Shown here: piece after piece, positions 1 to 7,993 of the stretch
How positions within the stretch are numbered: the stretch's first letter is position 1
How the letters are laid out: each line of letters starts with the position of its first letter
NCBI RefSeq assembly: GCF_014208105.1
Contig: NZ_JACHMQ010000001.1
Coordinates: 62,001-126,000, forward strand
Source of the DNA: Actinomadura coerulea
Lineage (GTDB): Bacteria > Actinomycetota > Actinomycetes > Streptosporangiales > Streptosporangiaceae
Length of the DNA stretch: 64,000 bases
Direction of reading: 5' to 3'
The notes under the pieces: generated by a model
Database searches by the model: none
What the model saw: only the letters and a program-made list of their open reading frames with translations
What the model was told of the DNA's origin: nothing
Made by a program: the position numbers and the translations under genes

Positions 1-2
1 GC

Positions 3-80
3 GAGAAGATCAAGCGCGAACTGGGCTGGGCGCCGCGCCACCCGACCTGGCGAACGGGTTTCACCGAAGGGCTGAGGTAG
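3..80 (+). CDS. NAD-dependent epimerase/oxidoreductase, C-terminal end only
   Basis: The window opens inside a gene. The last 25 codons read to a TAG at 78-80 and contain KRELGWAPRHPTWRTGF, a tail typical of actinobacterial NAD(P)-dependent epimerase/reductase (extended SDR) proteins. Catalytic parts lie outside the window. It stops 6 nt before an ECF41 sigma factor, and ECF41 genes are known to sit beside a carboxymuconolactone decarboxylase, oxidoreductase or epimerase gene that they control, so this is probably the sigma factor's partner. The family call rests on the tail alone. Confidence 0.6.
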   Translation, partial: EKIKRELGWAPRHPTWRTGFTEGLR

Positions 81-86
81 CCCGGC

Positions 87-995
87 GTGTCCACCACCGA
101 CCTGTACGACGAGCTGCGACCGCGGGCGTTCGCCATCGCGTACCGGATGCTCGGCAGCGTCAGCGAAGCCGAGGACGTGGTGCAGGAGGCATTCCTGCGG
201 CTGCACCGGACCTCGCGGCGCGACGAAGAGATCGTGTCGCCGCGGGCGTACATCGCCACGCTGGTCACCCGGCTGGCCATCGACCAGTTGCGCTCCGCAC
301 GGGCACGGCGGGAGCAGTACGTCGGCGAATGGCTGCCGGAACCGCTGGCCGCCGATCCGTCCCCCGACGAGCACGCGGAGACCGCCGACTCGCTGTCACT
401 CGCCTTCCTGGTGCTGCTGGAGAGCCTGTCGCCGAAGCAGCGGGCCGCGTTCCTGCTGCGGGAGGTGTTCCAGTATCCCTACGGCGAGGTCGCCGAGATC
501 ATCGGCACCGACGTGGACGGCACGCGGCACCTGGTGGCGCGGGCACGCCGCCGCGTCCGGGAGCAGCGGCCGCGCTACCACGCCACACGGCGGCAGCGGC
601 GGCAGCTGGCCCAGCGGTTCTTCGCCGCCGTCGAGCAGGGTGACCTGCGGGCGTTCGAAGAGCTGCTGGCGCAGGACGTCGCCCTGCACGGTGACGGCGG
701 CGGCAAGGTGCCGGCCCTGGGGCGGCCGGTCAACGGACGGCGGCGCGTGGCCCACGTTCTGGCGGCGGTGGTGCCCGTGCTGGCCCGTGCCGGTGGCGTG
801 CGCTTCCACGTCACCGAGGTCAACGGTCAGCCGGGCGCCCTGGTGTACGACATTCGGGACCTGCTGGTCGGGGTGATAGGGCTGGAGATCGCCGACGGCA
901 GGGTCCAGACGATCCACTCCATCGTCAACCCTGACAAGCTCCAGCACTTCGACCGGGTCGGCGACATCGGCGTGCTGGTGCGTGCGGGCCGCTGA
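87..995 (+). CDS. ECF41-type RNA polymerase sigma factor with SnoaL-like C-terminal domain
   Basis: 302 aa, GTG start. Sigma region 2 covers about residues 8-75 (AYRMLGSVSEAEDVVQEAFL) and region 4 about 105-160. A SnoaL/NTF2-like extension fills the C-terminal third. The hallmark ECF41 motifs are all visible: WLPEPL in the linker (about 83-88), DGGGK (about 207) and NPDKL near the end (about 280). In this family the fused C-terminal domain, rather than a separate anti-sigma factor, modulates activity. The gene lies 6 nt after a probable epimerase, the usual kind of ECF41 target. No transmembrane segment is seen, so it is cytoplasmic. Confidence 0.93.
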   Translation: MSTTDLYDELRPRAFAIAYRMLGSVSEAEDVVQEAFLRLHRTSRRDEEIVSPRAYIATLVTRLAIDQLRSARARREQYVGEWLPEPLAADPSPDEHAETADSLSLAFLVLLESLSPKQRAAFLLREVFQYPYGEVAEIIGTDVDGTRHLVARARRRVREQRPRYHATRRQRRQLAQRFFAAVEQGDLRAFEELLAQDVALHGDGGGKVPALGRPVNGRRRVAHVLAAVVPVLARAGGVRFHVTEVNGQPGALVYDIRDLLVGVIGLEIADGRVQTIHSIVNPDKLQHFDRVGDIGVLVRAGR

Positions 996-1039
996 GCCGC
1001 CCGTGACGGTGATGCGAGACTGGGGGAGTGGCGGGCGAT

Positions 1040-1705
1040 GTGAGTAGCGCTGAGGTCCGTGGCGTGCTTGGGCGCGTTGGGGAGCTCGGGACCTACTTTG
1101 AGCTCGTTACGGTGGGGGTCTCGGGCGATCCTCCCTGGGGGGCGTTTCCTGGGGGTGCCGGTCGGTTGCGGGGGGCCGTCCGTGACTATGGCGGGCGGCT
1201 CGGGACCGATGAGGTCAGGGTGGCAGCCTCGCTGCTTTTCCAGGGGCTCGCGGCGCGGATCTGGTCCCCGGTCGTCGCGGCTGCCGCTCTCGGCGTCGTT
1301 CCCGATCTCTCGGACGTGCGATGGCGGTGGGCGCCGGATGAGCCGATCATGCTGGGGCTGGCCGAGGTCCGCGGGTGGCGTGCGGGGAGCGTGGCCGAGG
1401 CCACGGAGATCGTCTATCCCCTGGTGGTGGACGGGCTGCTGCGGCCGCTGCGGGAGGCGATGCTCGAGTTCGTCAAGCTCGCGGACGGTCTGGTCTGGGG
1501 CAACGCCGCCTCGGCCCTCGCCGGGAGCCTGAACGTCGGGGGCGCCGATCCCGGGCGGGTCGCGATCGCGCGGGCGCTGCTCGCGCGCGAGCCGCTGGCC
1601 GGGGCCGGGTCCTTCGGGCCGGGCGGGTTCGTTCGGAGCAACTGCTGCCTGTACTACCGCGTCCCTGGTGGGGGCATGTGCGGTGATTGCGGGCTCGCGC
1701 GCTGA
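1040..1705 (+). CDS. FhuF-like (2Fe-2S)-binding protein, probable ferric-siderophore reductase
   Basis: 221 aa from GTG 1040; GTG 1028 is an alternative, but the GGGGGAG at 1022-1028 can only serve the later start. The C-terminus carries NCCLYYR...MCGDCGL, that is CC-x10-C-x2-C, the 2Fe-2S ligand pattern of the FhuF C-terminal domain. FhuF proteins reduce ferric iron in imported siderophores. The upstream part is the usual helical FhuF/IucA-like region. There is no siderophore transport gene next to it, so its substrate is unknown. It is transcribed alone, between the sigma factor and leuB. Confidence 0.8.
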   Translation: MSSAEVRGVLGRVGELGTYFELVTVGVSGDPPWGAFPGGAGRLRGAVRDYGGRLGTDEVRVAASLLFQGLAARIWSPVVAAAALGVVPDLSDVRWRWAPDEPIMLGLAEVRGWRAGSVAEATEIVYPLVVDGLLRPLREAMLEFVKLADGLVWGNAASALAGSLNVGGADPGRVAIARALLAREPLAGAGSFGPGGFVRSNCCLYYRVPGGGMCGDCGLAR

Positions 1706-1717
1706 ATGCCCGCGATG

Positions 1718-1757
1718 TGAGACGAAAGCCCAAGCACTGAGACGTTTGCAGTAGAGT
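1718..1757 (+). promoter_or_regulatory. leuB promoter: two TGAGACG half-sites and a leaderless -10 box
   Basis: TGAGACG occurs twice, at 1718-1724 and 1738-1744, 20 bp apart and so on the same helix face. TAGAGT at 1752-1757 is a good actinobacterial -10 box and lies only 6 nt before the leuB ATG, with no Shine-Dalgarno sequence. The half-site matches the right arm of the dyads upstream of the cimA leader and in the ndgR-leuC gap, which suggests NdgR control. No clear -35 box is visible. Confidence 0.55.
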
Positions 1758-1763
1758 GCGCGC

Positions 1764-2813
1764 ATGGCATCGCGCAGCATTCGTCTGGCCGTCATCCCGG
1801 GGGACGGGATCGGCCCCGAGGTGGTCGCCGAGGGACTGAAGGTCCTCGACGCCGTGTCCGGCGACCTCACGTTCGAGCAGACCTCCTACGACCTGGGCGC
1901 CGCGCGGTGGCACCGGACGGGAGAGACGCTGCCCGACTCGGTCCTGGCGGAGCTGCGCGAGCAGGAGGTCATCCTGCTCGGCGCCGTCGGCGACCCGAGC
2001 GTGCCGAGCGGCACGCTGGAGCGCGGGCTGCTGCTGCGGACACGGTTCGAGCTGGACCACTACGTCAACCTGCGCCCGGTGAAGCTGTTCCCGGGCGTCA
2101 GCACCCCGCTGGCCGGCGTGACCCCTGACGACATCGACATGGTCGTCGTCCGGGAGGGCACCGAGGGCCCCTACACCGGGGTCGGGGGCGTCCTGCGCAA
2201 GGGCACCCCGCACGAGGTCGCCACGCAGGAGAGCGTCAACACCGCCTACGGCGTCGAGCGCGTCATCCGGTACGCGTTCGAGGTCGCGGCGTCGCGGCCG
2301 CGCAAGAAGCTCACGCTCGTCCACAAGGACAACGTGCTCACCTTCGCCGGTGACCTCTACCAGCGGACCCTGAAGCGGGTCGCCGAGGAGTACCCGCAGG
2401 TCACGACCGACTACTGCCATGTGGACGCGGCCACGATGTTCTTCGTGAGCCAGCCGCGGCGGTACGACGTCATCGTCACCGACAACCTGTTCGGCGACAT
2501 CATCACCGACATCGGCGCCGCGATCGCCGGCGGCATCGGGCTCGCCGCGTCCGGGAACGTCAACCCCGACCGGACCGCGCCCTCGATGTTCGAGCCGGTG
2601 CACGGCAGCGCCCCCGACATCGCCGGACAGGGCAAGGCCGACCCGACCGCCACGATCTTGTCGGTCGCCATGCTGCTCGACCACGTCGGCGAGGGCGAAG
2701 CCGCCCGCCGCGTCGAGCGGGCCGTCTCGGACGACCTGGCCGAGCGCGCCGCGCTGGGCGCCCGGTCCACGTCCCAGATCGGCGACGCGATCGCCAAGCG
2801 AGTATCCGGCTAG
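1764..2813 (+). CDS. leuB: 3-isopropylmalate dehydrogenase
   Basis: 349 aa, full length. It oxidatively decarboxylates 3-isopropylmalate to 2-ketoisocaproate with NAD, the third step of leucine synthesis. The N-terminus has [13 protein letters not shown], residues near 80-100 carry the substrate-binding arginines ([16 protein letters not shown]), and the metal-binding aspartates lie in [12 protein letters not shown]. The C-terminal signature is [15 protein letters not shown]. The same enzyme can serve the citramalate route to isoleucine, which fits cimA downstream. It appears leaderless, with the -10 box 6 nt upstream. leuCD lie about 32 kb away. Confidence 0.97.
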   Translation: MASRSIRLAVIPGDGIGPEVVAEGLKVLDAVSGDLTFEQTSYDLGAARWHRTGETLPDSVLAELREQEVILLGAVGDPSVPSGTLERGLLLRTRFELDHYVNLRPVKLFPGVSTPLAGVTPDDIDMVVVREGTEGPYTGVGGVLRKGTPHEVATQESVNTAYGVERVIRYAFEVAASRPRKKLTLVHKDNVLTFAGDLYQRTLKRVAEEYPQVTTDYCHVDAATMFFVSQPRRYDVIVTDNLFGDIITDIGAAIAGGIGLAASGNVNPDRTAPSMFEPVHGSAPDIAGQGKADPTATILSVAMLLDHVGEGEAARRVERAVSDDLAERAALGARSTSQIGDAIAKRVSG

Positions 2814-2847
2814 GGGCACGCCGCCTCCGGCCAGACCGGGCGTGCCC
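2814..2847 (+). terminator. stem-loop after leuB
   Basis: A perfect 9-bp stem (GGGCACGCC at 2814-2822 with GGCGTGCCC at 2839-2847) starts at the base after the leuB stop codon. There is no strict T-run, only a TTTT about 25 nt further on, as is common for actinobacterial terminators. Confidence 0.5.
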
Positions 2848-2978
2848 TCGCGGCGCGCCCGGTTTTCCGTATGCGCCGCGCATGGAGGAGCAGGTCTAGA
2901 CGAAGTAGGACAATGGGGACTAGGAAGCCGATGCGGCGATGGGGCCGCCTGGGCCATCCGCGAGAGGACGAGACCGCG

Positions 2979-4082
2979 ATGAGCGACACCCTGGAATTCG
3001 AGATCACGCGCACCGAGCGGCCCGCGACCGCCGAGGACCGCGCGCGGATCCTGGCCGAGCCCGGTTTCGGCCGGTACTTCACCGACCACATGGTCACGAT
3101 CCGGTACTCGGCCGAGCGCGGCTGGCACGACGCGAAGCTCGAACCCTACGGGCCGATCCCGATGGACCCGGCCTCGCAGGTGTTCCACTACGCCCAGGAG
3201 CTCTTCGAGGGCCTCAAGGCCTACAGGCAGCCGGACGGTTCGATCGTCACCTTCCGGCCGTACATGAACGCGGCGCGGATGAACCGGTCCGCCAGGCGGA
3301 TGGCGATGCCGGAGATCCCCGAGCAGCTGTTCGTGGACGCCGTCGAGACGCTCGTCCGCACCGACAGGGACTGGGTGCCCGACACCGAGGGCCACAGCCT
3401 CTACCTGCGGCCCTTCATGATCGCGACCACCCGCGCGCTCGGCGTCAACAGCCCGGCCCACGAGTTCCTCTTCATGGTCATCGCGTCCCCGTCCGGCCTC
3501 TACTACCCGCGCGGCATCAAGCCCGTCTCGGTGTGGCTGTCGCAGGACTACACCCGCGCGGCGCCCGGCGGCACCGGGGAGGCCAAGTTCGGCGGCAACT
3601 ACGCCGCGTCCTTCGCCGGCCAGGCCGAGGCCGTCGCGCAGGGCTGCGACCAGGTCGTCTGGCTCGACGCGGTGGAGCACCGCTGGGTCGAGGAGGTCGG
3701 CTCGATGAACCTCATGTTCGTCTACGGCTCCGGCGCCGGGGCCCGGCTGCTCACCCCCGCGCTCACCGGCACGCTGCTCGCCGGCGTCACCCGCGACTCG
3801 ATGCTCAAGCTGGCGCCCGACCTCGGCGTCCCCACCGAGGAAGGCAAGATCAGCATCGACGAGTGGGAGGCGGGCTGCGCCTCCGGCGAGATCACCGAGG
3901 TGTTCGGCTGCGGCACCGCCGCGATCATCAGCCCGGTCGGCCGGGTCAAGGGCCGGGACCGCGAGTGGACGATCGGCGACGGCGAGCCCGGCGAGATCTC
4001 GATGCGGCTGCGCCAGGAGCTGGTCGGCATCCAGTACGGCACCCGCCCCGACCCCTACGGCTGGGTCCACAAGATCGTCTGA
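2979..4082 (+). CDS. ilvE: branched-chain amino acid aminotransferase
   Basis: 367 aa, start ATG 2979 behind GAGAGGAC. A fold-type IV PLP enzyme that transfers an amino group between glutamate and the keto acids of leucine, isoleucine and valine. The PLP lysine is in KFGGNYAAS near residue 200, followed by the substrate/cofactor segment WLDAVEHRWVEEVGSMN and a phosphate-binding FGCGTAAIISPV. Length and motifs are typical of the class II IlvE used in actinobacteria. It lies in the same direction as leuB with a hairpin in the 165-nt gap, so it may have its own promoter. Confidence 0.96.
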   Translation: MSDTLEFEITRTERPATAEDRARILAEPGFGRYFTDHMVTIRYSAERGWHDAKLEPYGPIPMDPASQVFHYAQELFEGLKAYRQPDGSIVTFRPYMNAARMNRSARRMAMPEIPEQLFVDAVETLVRTDRDWVPDTEGHSLYLRPFMIATTRALGVNSPAHEFLFMVIASPSGLYYPRGIKPVSVWLSQDYTRAAPGGTGEAKFGGNYAASFAGQAEAVAQGCDQVVWLDAVEHRWVEEVGSMNLMFVYGSGAGARLLTPALTGTLLAGVTRDSMLKLAPDLGVPTEEGKISIDEWEAGCASGEITEVFGCGTAAIISPVGRVKGRDREWTIGDGEPGEISMRLRQELVGIQYGTRPDPYGWVHKIV

Positions 4083-4123
4083 CCGGCGGCGCCGGCGGCG
4101 CGCGCTCGCAGCGGCGCCGCCGG
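4083..4123. terminator. bidirectional hairpin between ilvE and a convergent gene
   Basis: A perfect 12-bp stem (CCGGCGGCGCCG at 4083-4094 with its complement at 4112-4123) fills the 51-nt gap between two convergent genes, ilvE ending at 4082 and the secreted protein gene ending at 4134. There is no T-run. Confidence 0.55.
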
Positions 4124-4133
4124 GCCGGGCCGC

Positions 4134-4688
4134 TCAGCGGCGGATGTGCACGGACGTCTTGACGACCGGGCCCGTGCTCGCCGGGCCGACGCCCCGCGAG
4201 GACGGGTTGACGGCGTAGTGGAACGAGAAGCCGACGAAGGCGCGGCCGGGACGCCCGCCGACCTGCACCGCGAAGGTGCAGGTGCCCGAGAGCGTGTACA
4301 CCTTCCGGGCGCGGTGCGGTGCGACCGTGGAGTGCCAGACGTAGCCGACGGGGACGACGTGCCGGTCGTGGTACCGGCCGTTGAGGCCGGTCGCCGTGCA
4401 GACGGCGCTGCCGCGCGCGATCGACCGCAGTTTCGCACTGGTGATCTGGAACATCCACGGCATCGGGTAGCGCCTGGAGTGACTCCCGGTCAGCCTCACC
4501 TGCGCGTGGAACCTGCCGACCGAGTCGTGGTACGCGAACGACTGGTGGCTTCTCGTGAACACGTAGTGATGGGTGGGTGCGGCGCGTTCCGGGCGCTCGG
4601 CCGCGGACGCGGCGGACGCGGTGCCGAGCGCCATCACGAGCGCCGTTCCGGAAGCGGCCGCTGCCCGGCCGTAGATGTGCATGCGCAT
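4134..4688 (-). CDS. secreted protein of unknown function
   Basis: 184 aa. The N-terminus is a signal peptide: basic start, a hydrophobic stretch to about residue 25 and a likely AxA cut near SAASAA. The mature part is rich in aromatic and basic residues and contains two cysteines (near SAVCTATG and SGTCTFAV), which could form a disulfide. I do not recognise a family. A second ATG two codons in is an alternative start. It stands alone between ilvE and a cold-shock-domain gene. Confidence 0.7.
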   Translation of the reverse strand: MRMHIYGRAAAASGTALVMALGTASAASAAERPERAAPTHHYVFTRSHQSFAYHDSVGRFHAQVRLTGSHSRRYPMPWMFQITSAKLRSIARGSAVCTATGLNGRYHDRHVVPVGYVWHSTVAPHRARKVYTLSGTCTFAVQVGGRPGRAFVGFSFHYAVNPSSRGVGPASTGPVVKTSVHIRR

Positions 4689-4765
4689 TCCAGGAATTCC
4701 CTTCGGAAAGGTTCGCCGTCCGCCACGGCGGGTGGACGGCCCTGATCAGCCCGCCGTCCCGGTGC

Positions 4766-5005
4766 TCAGCCGCGGCCGACCGACCGCACGTCCAGCGCGC
4801 GGTAGGCGTAGCCGTCCTGCTCGGCCTCCTCCCAGGTGAAGAGCACGCTCTCGCCCGGCTCGAGGGAGGCGAAGGCCCCCGGTTCGGCTCGCACGGCCGA
4901 GAAATGCGCCCAGACCTCGCCGGGCGCGTCGGGTGAGACCAGCACCCCCCAGCCTGCCTCGTCGTCCCAGGACGCCACCGTCCCGCGGACCGGTTCTCCG
5001 CTCAT
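4766..5005 (-). CDS. divergent cold-shock-domain (CspA-like) small protein
   Basis: 79 aa with ATG at 5005 preceded by GGAGGAGGGGG. The N-terminal beta-barrel pattern is that of a cold-shock domain: GTVASWDDEAGWGVL stands in the RNP1 region and VWAHFSAV in the RNP2 region. The usual KGFGFI is changed to AGWGVL, so nucleic-acid binding may be weaker or altered. The acidic C-terminal third (WEEAEQDGYAYRALDVR) matches the last strands of the domain. The AT-rich segment 5040-5140 upstream probably holds its promoter. Confidence 0.75.
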   Translation of the reverse strand: MSGEPVRGTVASWDDEAGWGVLVSPDAPGEVWAHFSAVRAEPGAFASLEPGESVLFTWEEAEQDGYAYRALDVRSVGRG

Positions 5006-5193
5006 CGGATCCCCCTCCTCCGGCGGACAGTGCGATCCTCATTCCTTTTACCGTGAAAGCGCAAGTGCATTTCGAGGGGAGGAATGCATTGCCGCGATCT
5101 TTTTATTGGTAATTGTTTTTTGTGGAGAAAAGCGCGGTATGGCTCCGCGGCGGCCGGGCGACGCCGGCGCGGTCGCCCGGGCCCGGCGATCGA

Positions 5194-5212
5194 CGTCTCG
5201 ACATCTGAGACG
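5194..5212. promoter_or_regulatory. 19-bp dyad upstream of the cimA leader, probable NdgR operator
   Basis: CGTCTC-GACATCT-GAGACG is a perfect 6-bp inverted repeat with a 7-nt spacer. The same layout (CGTCTC-GTAATTT-GAGATG) occurs at 34341-34359 between ndgR and leuC. NdgR/LtbR-type IclR proteins are known regulators of leucine genes, so this is the likely operator for cimA. Confidence 0.6.
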
Positions 5213-5254
5213 GATGTCCTAGATCCGAGAACCGTGTGGCAGACTGGCAGCATC

Positions 5255-5299
5255 ATGCGCCACAGCCTCGTGATTATCGGCTGGCGCGCCGGCAGCTAA
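5255..5299 (+). CDS. cimA leader peptide
   Basis: A 14-codon ORF, MRHSLVIIGWRAGS. Residues 5-8 are Leu-Val-Ile-Ile, all branched-chain, encoded at 5267-5278. Its stop codon falls in the loop of a strong hairpin (5284-5318) that is followed directly by a Rho-independent terminator. This is the layout of amino-acid attenuation: scarcity of charged Ile/Val/Leu tRNA would stall the ribosome on these codons and change the folding downstream. No strong Shine-Dalgarno sequence is visible. Too short to be a conventional protein. Confidence 0.7.
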   Translation: MRHSLVIIGWRAGS

Positions 5300-5318
5300 C
5301 GGGACACCGCCGGCGCGC
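5284..5318 (+). promoter_or_regulatory. attenuator pause hairpin in the cimA leader
   Basis: GCGCGCCGGC at 5284-5293 pairs perfectly with GCCGGCGCGC at 5309-5318. The left arm lies within the leader-peptide codons just after Val-Ile-Ile, so a stalled ribosome would block it. Confidence 0.65.
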
Positions 5319-5319
5319 A

Positions 5320-5349
5320 GACCTCTCACGTCCGTGAGGGGTCTTTTTT
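5320..5349 (+). terminator. Rho-independent terminator of the cimA attenuator
   Basis: A 10-bp stem (GACCTCTCAC at 5320-5329 with GTGAGGGGTC at 5334-5343, one G-U pair) with a GTCC tetraloop, followed by six T residues at 5344-5349. It lies 34 nt before the cimA start codon, so it must be read through for cimA to be expressed. It is the most canonical terminator in the window. Confidence 0.88.
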
Positions 5350-5383
5350 GTGTCCTGGCGCTGATCCCCCTGGGGGTTCTCAC

Positions 5384-6961
5384 ATGCAAGGCGACGCGTT
5401 CCACGTCTACGACACCACCCTGCGCGACGGCTCGCAGCAGGAGGGGCTCAACCTCTCCGTGCCCGACAAGCTCGCGATCGCGCGACATCTGGACGACCTG
5501 GGCGTCGGCTTCATCGAGGGCGGCTGGCCGGGTGCCAACCCCAAGGACACCGAGTTCTTCAGGCGGGCTCGAACAGAGCTCGACCTGAGGCACGCGCAGC
5601 TCACCGCGTTCGGCGCGACCCGCCGGGCCGGGGTGAAGGCGGCCGACGACCCCCAGGTCGCCGCTCTGCGCGAATCAGGCGCGTCCGTCGTGACCCTGGT
5701 CGCCAAGAGTCACGACAGGCACGTCGAGCTGGCCCTCCGCACCACCCTGGAGGAGAACCTCGCGATGATCCGCGACACGGTCTCCCACCTGCGTGCGGAG
5801 GGCCAACGGGTCTTCCTGGACGCCGAGCACTTCTTCGACGGCTACAAGGCCAACCGCGCCTACGCGCTGGAGGCCGTCCGCACCGCCGTCGAGGCCGGCG
5901 CCGACGTCGTCGCGCTCTGCGACACCAACGGCGGCATGCTGCCGGACGAGCTGGCCGAGGTCGTGCACGAGGTCGTCGGCCACGGCGTCCGCGTCGGCAT
6001 CCACTGCCACGACGACTCCGGCTGCGCGGTCGCCAACACGCTCGCCGCCGTCCGGGCGGGCGCGACGCACGTCCAGGGCTGCGCGAACGGGTACGGCGAG
6101 CGCAGCGGCAACGCCAACCTGTTCACCGTCGTCGGGAACCTCCAGCTCAAGCGCGGCATGGACCTCGTCTCCGACGCCCAGCTCGCCGAGATGACGCGGA
6201 TCGCGCACGCCGTCTCCGAGGTCACCAACGTCGCGCCGAGCTCGCAGCAGCCGTACGTGGGCGTGTCCGCGTTCGCGCACAAGGCCGGGCTGCACGCGTC
6301 CGCCGTCAAGATCGACCCCGACCTGTACCAGCACATCGACCCGGCCGCCGTCGGCAACGACATGCGGATGCTGGTGTCCAGCATGGCCGGGCGCGCGTCG
6401 GTCGAGCTGAAGGGCCGCGAGCTCGGCTACGACCTGTCCGGCGAGAAGGCCAGGGCCGTCGTGGACCGGGTGAAGGAGCTGGAGTCCACCGGCTACACCT
6501 TCGAGGCCGCGGACGCCTCGTTCGAGCTGCTGCTGCGCGAGGAGCTGACCGGCGTCCGGCAGCGGCACTTCGAGGTGGAGTCGTGGCGGTCGATCGTGGA
6601 GCGCCGCCCGGACGGCTCCATGATCAGCGAGGCCACCGTCAAGCTGCACGCCAAGGGCGAGCGGATCATCGCGACCGGCGAGGGCAACGGCCCCGTCAAC
6701 GCCCTCGACAACGCGCTGCGGCTCGCGCTCGGCCGCCTCTACCCGGAGCTGGCGCGGCTGGAGCTGGTCGACTACAAGGTCCGCATCCTGGAGGGCGCGC
6801 ACGGCACCGACGCGCGGACCCGGGTGCTCGTCGAGTCCGGCGACGGCGAGCGCGAGTGGGGGACCGTCGGCGTCGAGGACAACGTGATCGCCGCGTCCTG
6901 GCAGGCCCTGGAGGAGGCCGTCACCTACTGCCTGCTCCGCGCCGGCTACGAGGCCGGCTGA
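5384..6961 (+). CDS. cimA: (R)-citramalate synthase
   Basis: 525 aa, start ATG 5384. A DRE-TIM metallolyase family enzyme condensing pyruvate and acetyl-CoA to citramalate, the first step of the threonine-independent route to isoleucine. VYDTTLRDGSQQEG opens the TIM barrel, HCHDDSGCAVAN holds the metal-binding histidines, and GCANGYGERSGNANL follows. The C-terminal third (residues 400-525) is the LeuA regulatory domain that binds the feedback amino acid. The product is processed by LeuCD and LeuB, both present in the window. Expression is behind a leader-peptide attenuator and a likely NdgR operator. Confidence 0.93.
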   Translation: MQGDAFHVYDTTLRDGSQQEGLNLSVPDKLAIARHLDDLGVGFIEGGWPGANPKDTEFFRRARTELDLRHAQLTAFGATRRAGVKAADDPQVAALRESGASVVTLVAKSHDRHVELALRTTLEENLAMIRDTVSHLRAEGQRVFLDAEHFFDGYKANRAYALEAVRTAVEAGADVVALCDTNGGMLPDELAEVVHEVVGHGVRVGIHCHDDSGCAVANTLAAVRAGATHVQGCANGYGERSGNANLFTVVGNLQLKRGMDLVSDAQLAEMTRIAHAVSEVTNVAPSSQQPYVGVSAFAHKAGLHASAVKIDPDLYQHIDPAAVGNDMRMLVSSMAGRASVELKGRELGYDLSGEKARAVVDRVKELESTGYTFEAADASFELLLREELTGVRQRHFEVESWRSIVERRPDGSMISEATVKLHAKGERIIATGEGNGPVNALDNALRLALGRLYPELARLELVDYKVRILEGAHGTDARTRVLVESGDGEREWGTVGVEDNVIAASWQALEEAVTYCLLRAGYEAG

Positions 6962-6999
6962 GACGGGAATCTCCGCGCGGGCGCGGGCATTATCAGGGC

Positions 7000-7278
7000 A
7001 TGAGCACCGAGATCAGCGACAACGCCGGGCAGAGCCGCTACGAGATCAGGCTGGACGGCGACCTCGCCGGGTTCGCCGAGTACGAGCGGGGCGAGGGCGC
7101 CCTCGTCTTCACTCACACCGAGGTCGACTCCGCGTTCGAGGGCAAGGGCGTGGGGAGCGCGCTGGCGCGCGGCGCCCTGGACGACGTCCGCTCCCAGGGC
7201 CTGTCGGTCGTCCCGTTGTGCCCGTTCATCAAGAAGTGGATCGACAGGCACCCGGACTATCATGATCTGGTGAGCTGA
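7000..7278 (+). CDS. YjdJ-type small GNAT acetyltransferase
   Basis: 92 aa, ATG 7000. It matches the short GCN5-related family that lacks the long N-terminal half of normal GNATs: a compact sheet with LVFTHTEVDSAFEGKGVGSALARGAL, in which EGKGVGSAL is the acetyl-CoA pyrophosphate-binding loop, and a C-terminal VVPLCPFIKKWIDRHPDY. Substrates of this subfamily are not established. CATTAT at 6988-6993 lies 6 nt before the start and AGGG sits between, so it could be leaderless. It follows cimA by 38 nt. Confidence 0.82.
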   Translation: MSTEISDNAGQSRYEIRLDGDLAGFAEYERGEGALVFTHTEVDSAFEGKGVGSALARGALDDVRSQGLSVVPLCPFIKKWIDRHPDYHDLVS

Positions 7279-7333
7279 CCGTGTCGCGGGATGTGTCGCG
7301 CCGGTATTCGCGGATGCGCGGGGAGTGACCCGT

Positions 7334-7349
7334 TCGTTCGACTGAACGA
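7334..7349. promoter_or_regulatory. 16-bp palindrome, possible operator
   Basis: TCGTTC-GACT-GAACGA has perfect 6-bp arms and lies in the 157-nt gap upstream of the TPR-like gene. The order of arms (GTTC then GAAC) is opposite to an actinobacterial LexA box, so it is not an SOS site. The regulator is unknown. Confidence 0.35.
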
Positions 7350-7552
7350 GGACTTTCCGCGCGTATCGGTACGATCACGCAGAAAGTTCGCCAAAGCGAC
7401 GAAACCAGTGGCGGATTTCAGTTGAAGGATCCACTATGGAGTCTGCGGGCACGTGCGAGGCCTTCGCGCGCCGTGCCTCCGCGAGGCCCCGCTCTCCGCA
7501 CGACCCCGCCCTTGCCGACCGATGTCCCTACGACCCGACCGCCGGAGTGATC

Positions 7553-7921
7553 ATGCCTGTCCGACCCTGGAGCCCCGAGGACCTTGGGCGTCCCACGGAC
7601 GGAACCTGGGCCGACGTGGCGTTCGGCCTCGGCGAGACGTACGAGCGCGAGGGCCGTCTGGAGCAGGCGGCCGACTGGTACCGGCGGGCGGCCGAGTCCG
7701 GGAGCGCCGAGGCCGCGCTGCGCCTCGGCGCCGTCCTTGGGCGGATGGCCGACGCCGGAGCCGACCAGGCGGCCGACGAGCTGCTGGCCGAGGCGACACG
7801 CTGGCTCAGCGGCGCGCAGGACGCCACCACTCCCGACGCGATCGAGCTCATCACCGCTACGCTCAACCGGCAGATGCGGCAGGCCGCGCGCCGCGGACTC
7901 GAACCGGCCCCCGCCGGCTGA
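7553..7921 (+). CDS. TPR/Sel1-like repeat protein
   Basis: 122 aa from ATG 7553, behind GGAG at 7543-7546. An upstream in-frame ATG at 7436 with GAAGGA 6 nt before it would add 39 Arg/Pro-rich residues. A Sel1/TPR helix pair is seen at about residues 20-60 (LGETYEREGRLEQAADWYRR and AAESGSAEAALRLGAVLG), followed by a helical tail. Such proteins act as interaction scaffolds. It lies 72 nt before a membrane protein gene in the same direction and may be co-transcribed. The start remains open. Confidence 0.65.
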   Translation: MPVRPWSPEDLGRPTDGTWADVAFGLGETYEREGRLEQAADWYRRAAESGSAEAALRLGAVLGRMADAGADQAADELLAEATRWLSGAQDATTPDAIELITATLNRQMRQAARRGLEPAPAG

Positions 7922-7993
7922 CGCCTTCGGGGCGGGGGCGAACCGATCCGTCGCGCCGGTCGTCGGACTCCATGAGGTCGGCGTCAGTGGAAG

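Noticed and set aside
1473..4070. Long open frame antisense to leuB and ilvE (over 800 codons)
   Set aside because: It is the mirror of two clear genes; its product is a low-complexity run of Asp, Gly, Arg and Val, as high-GC antisense frames give.
5284..5349. Possible riboswitch before cimA
   Set aside because: A short ORF rich in branched-chain codons with overlapping hairpins explains the region as peptide attenuation; no aptamer core is seen.
7334..7349. Possible LexA/SOS box
   Set aside because: The half-sites are in the opposite order (GTTC-n4-GAAC) from the actinobacterial SOS box.
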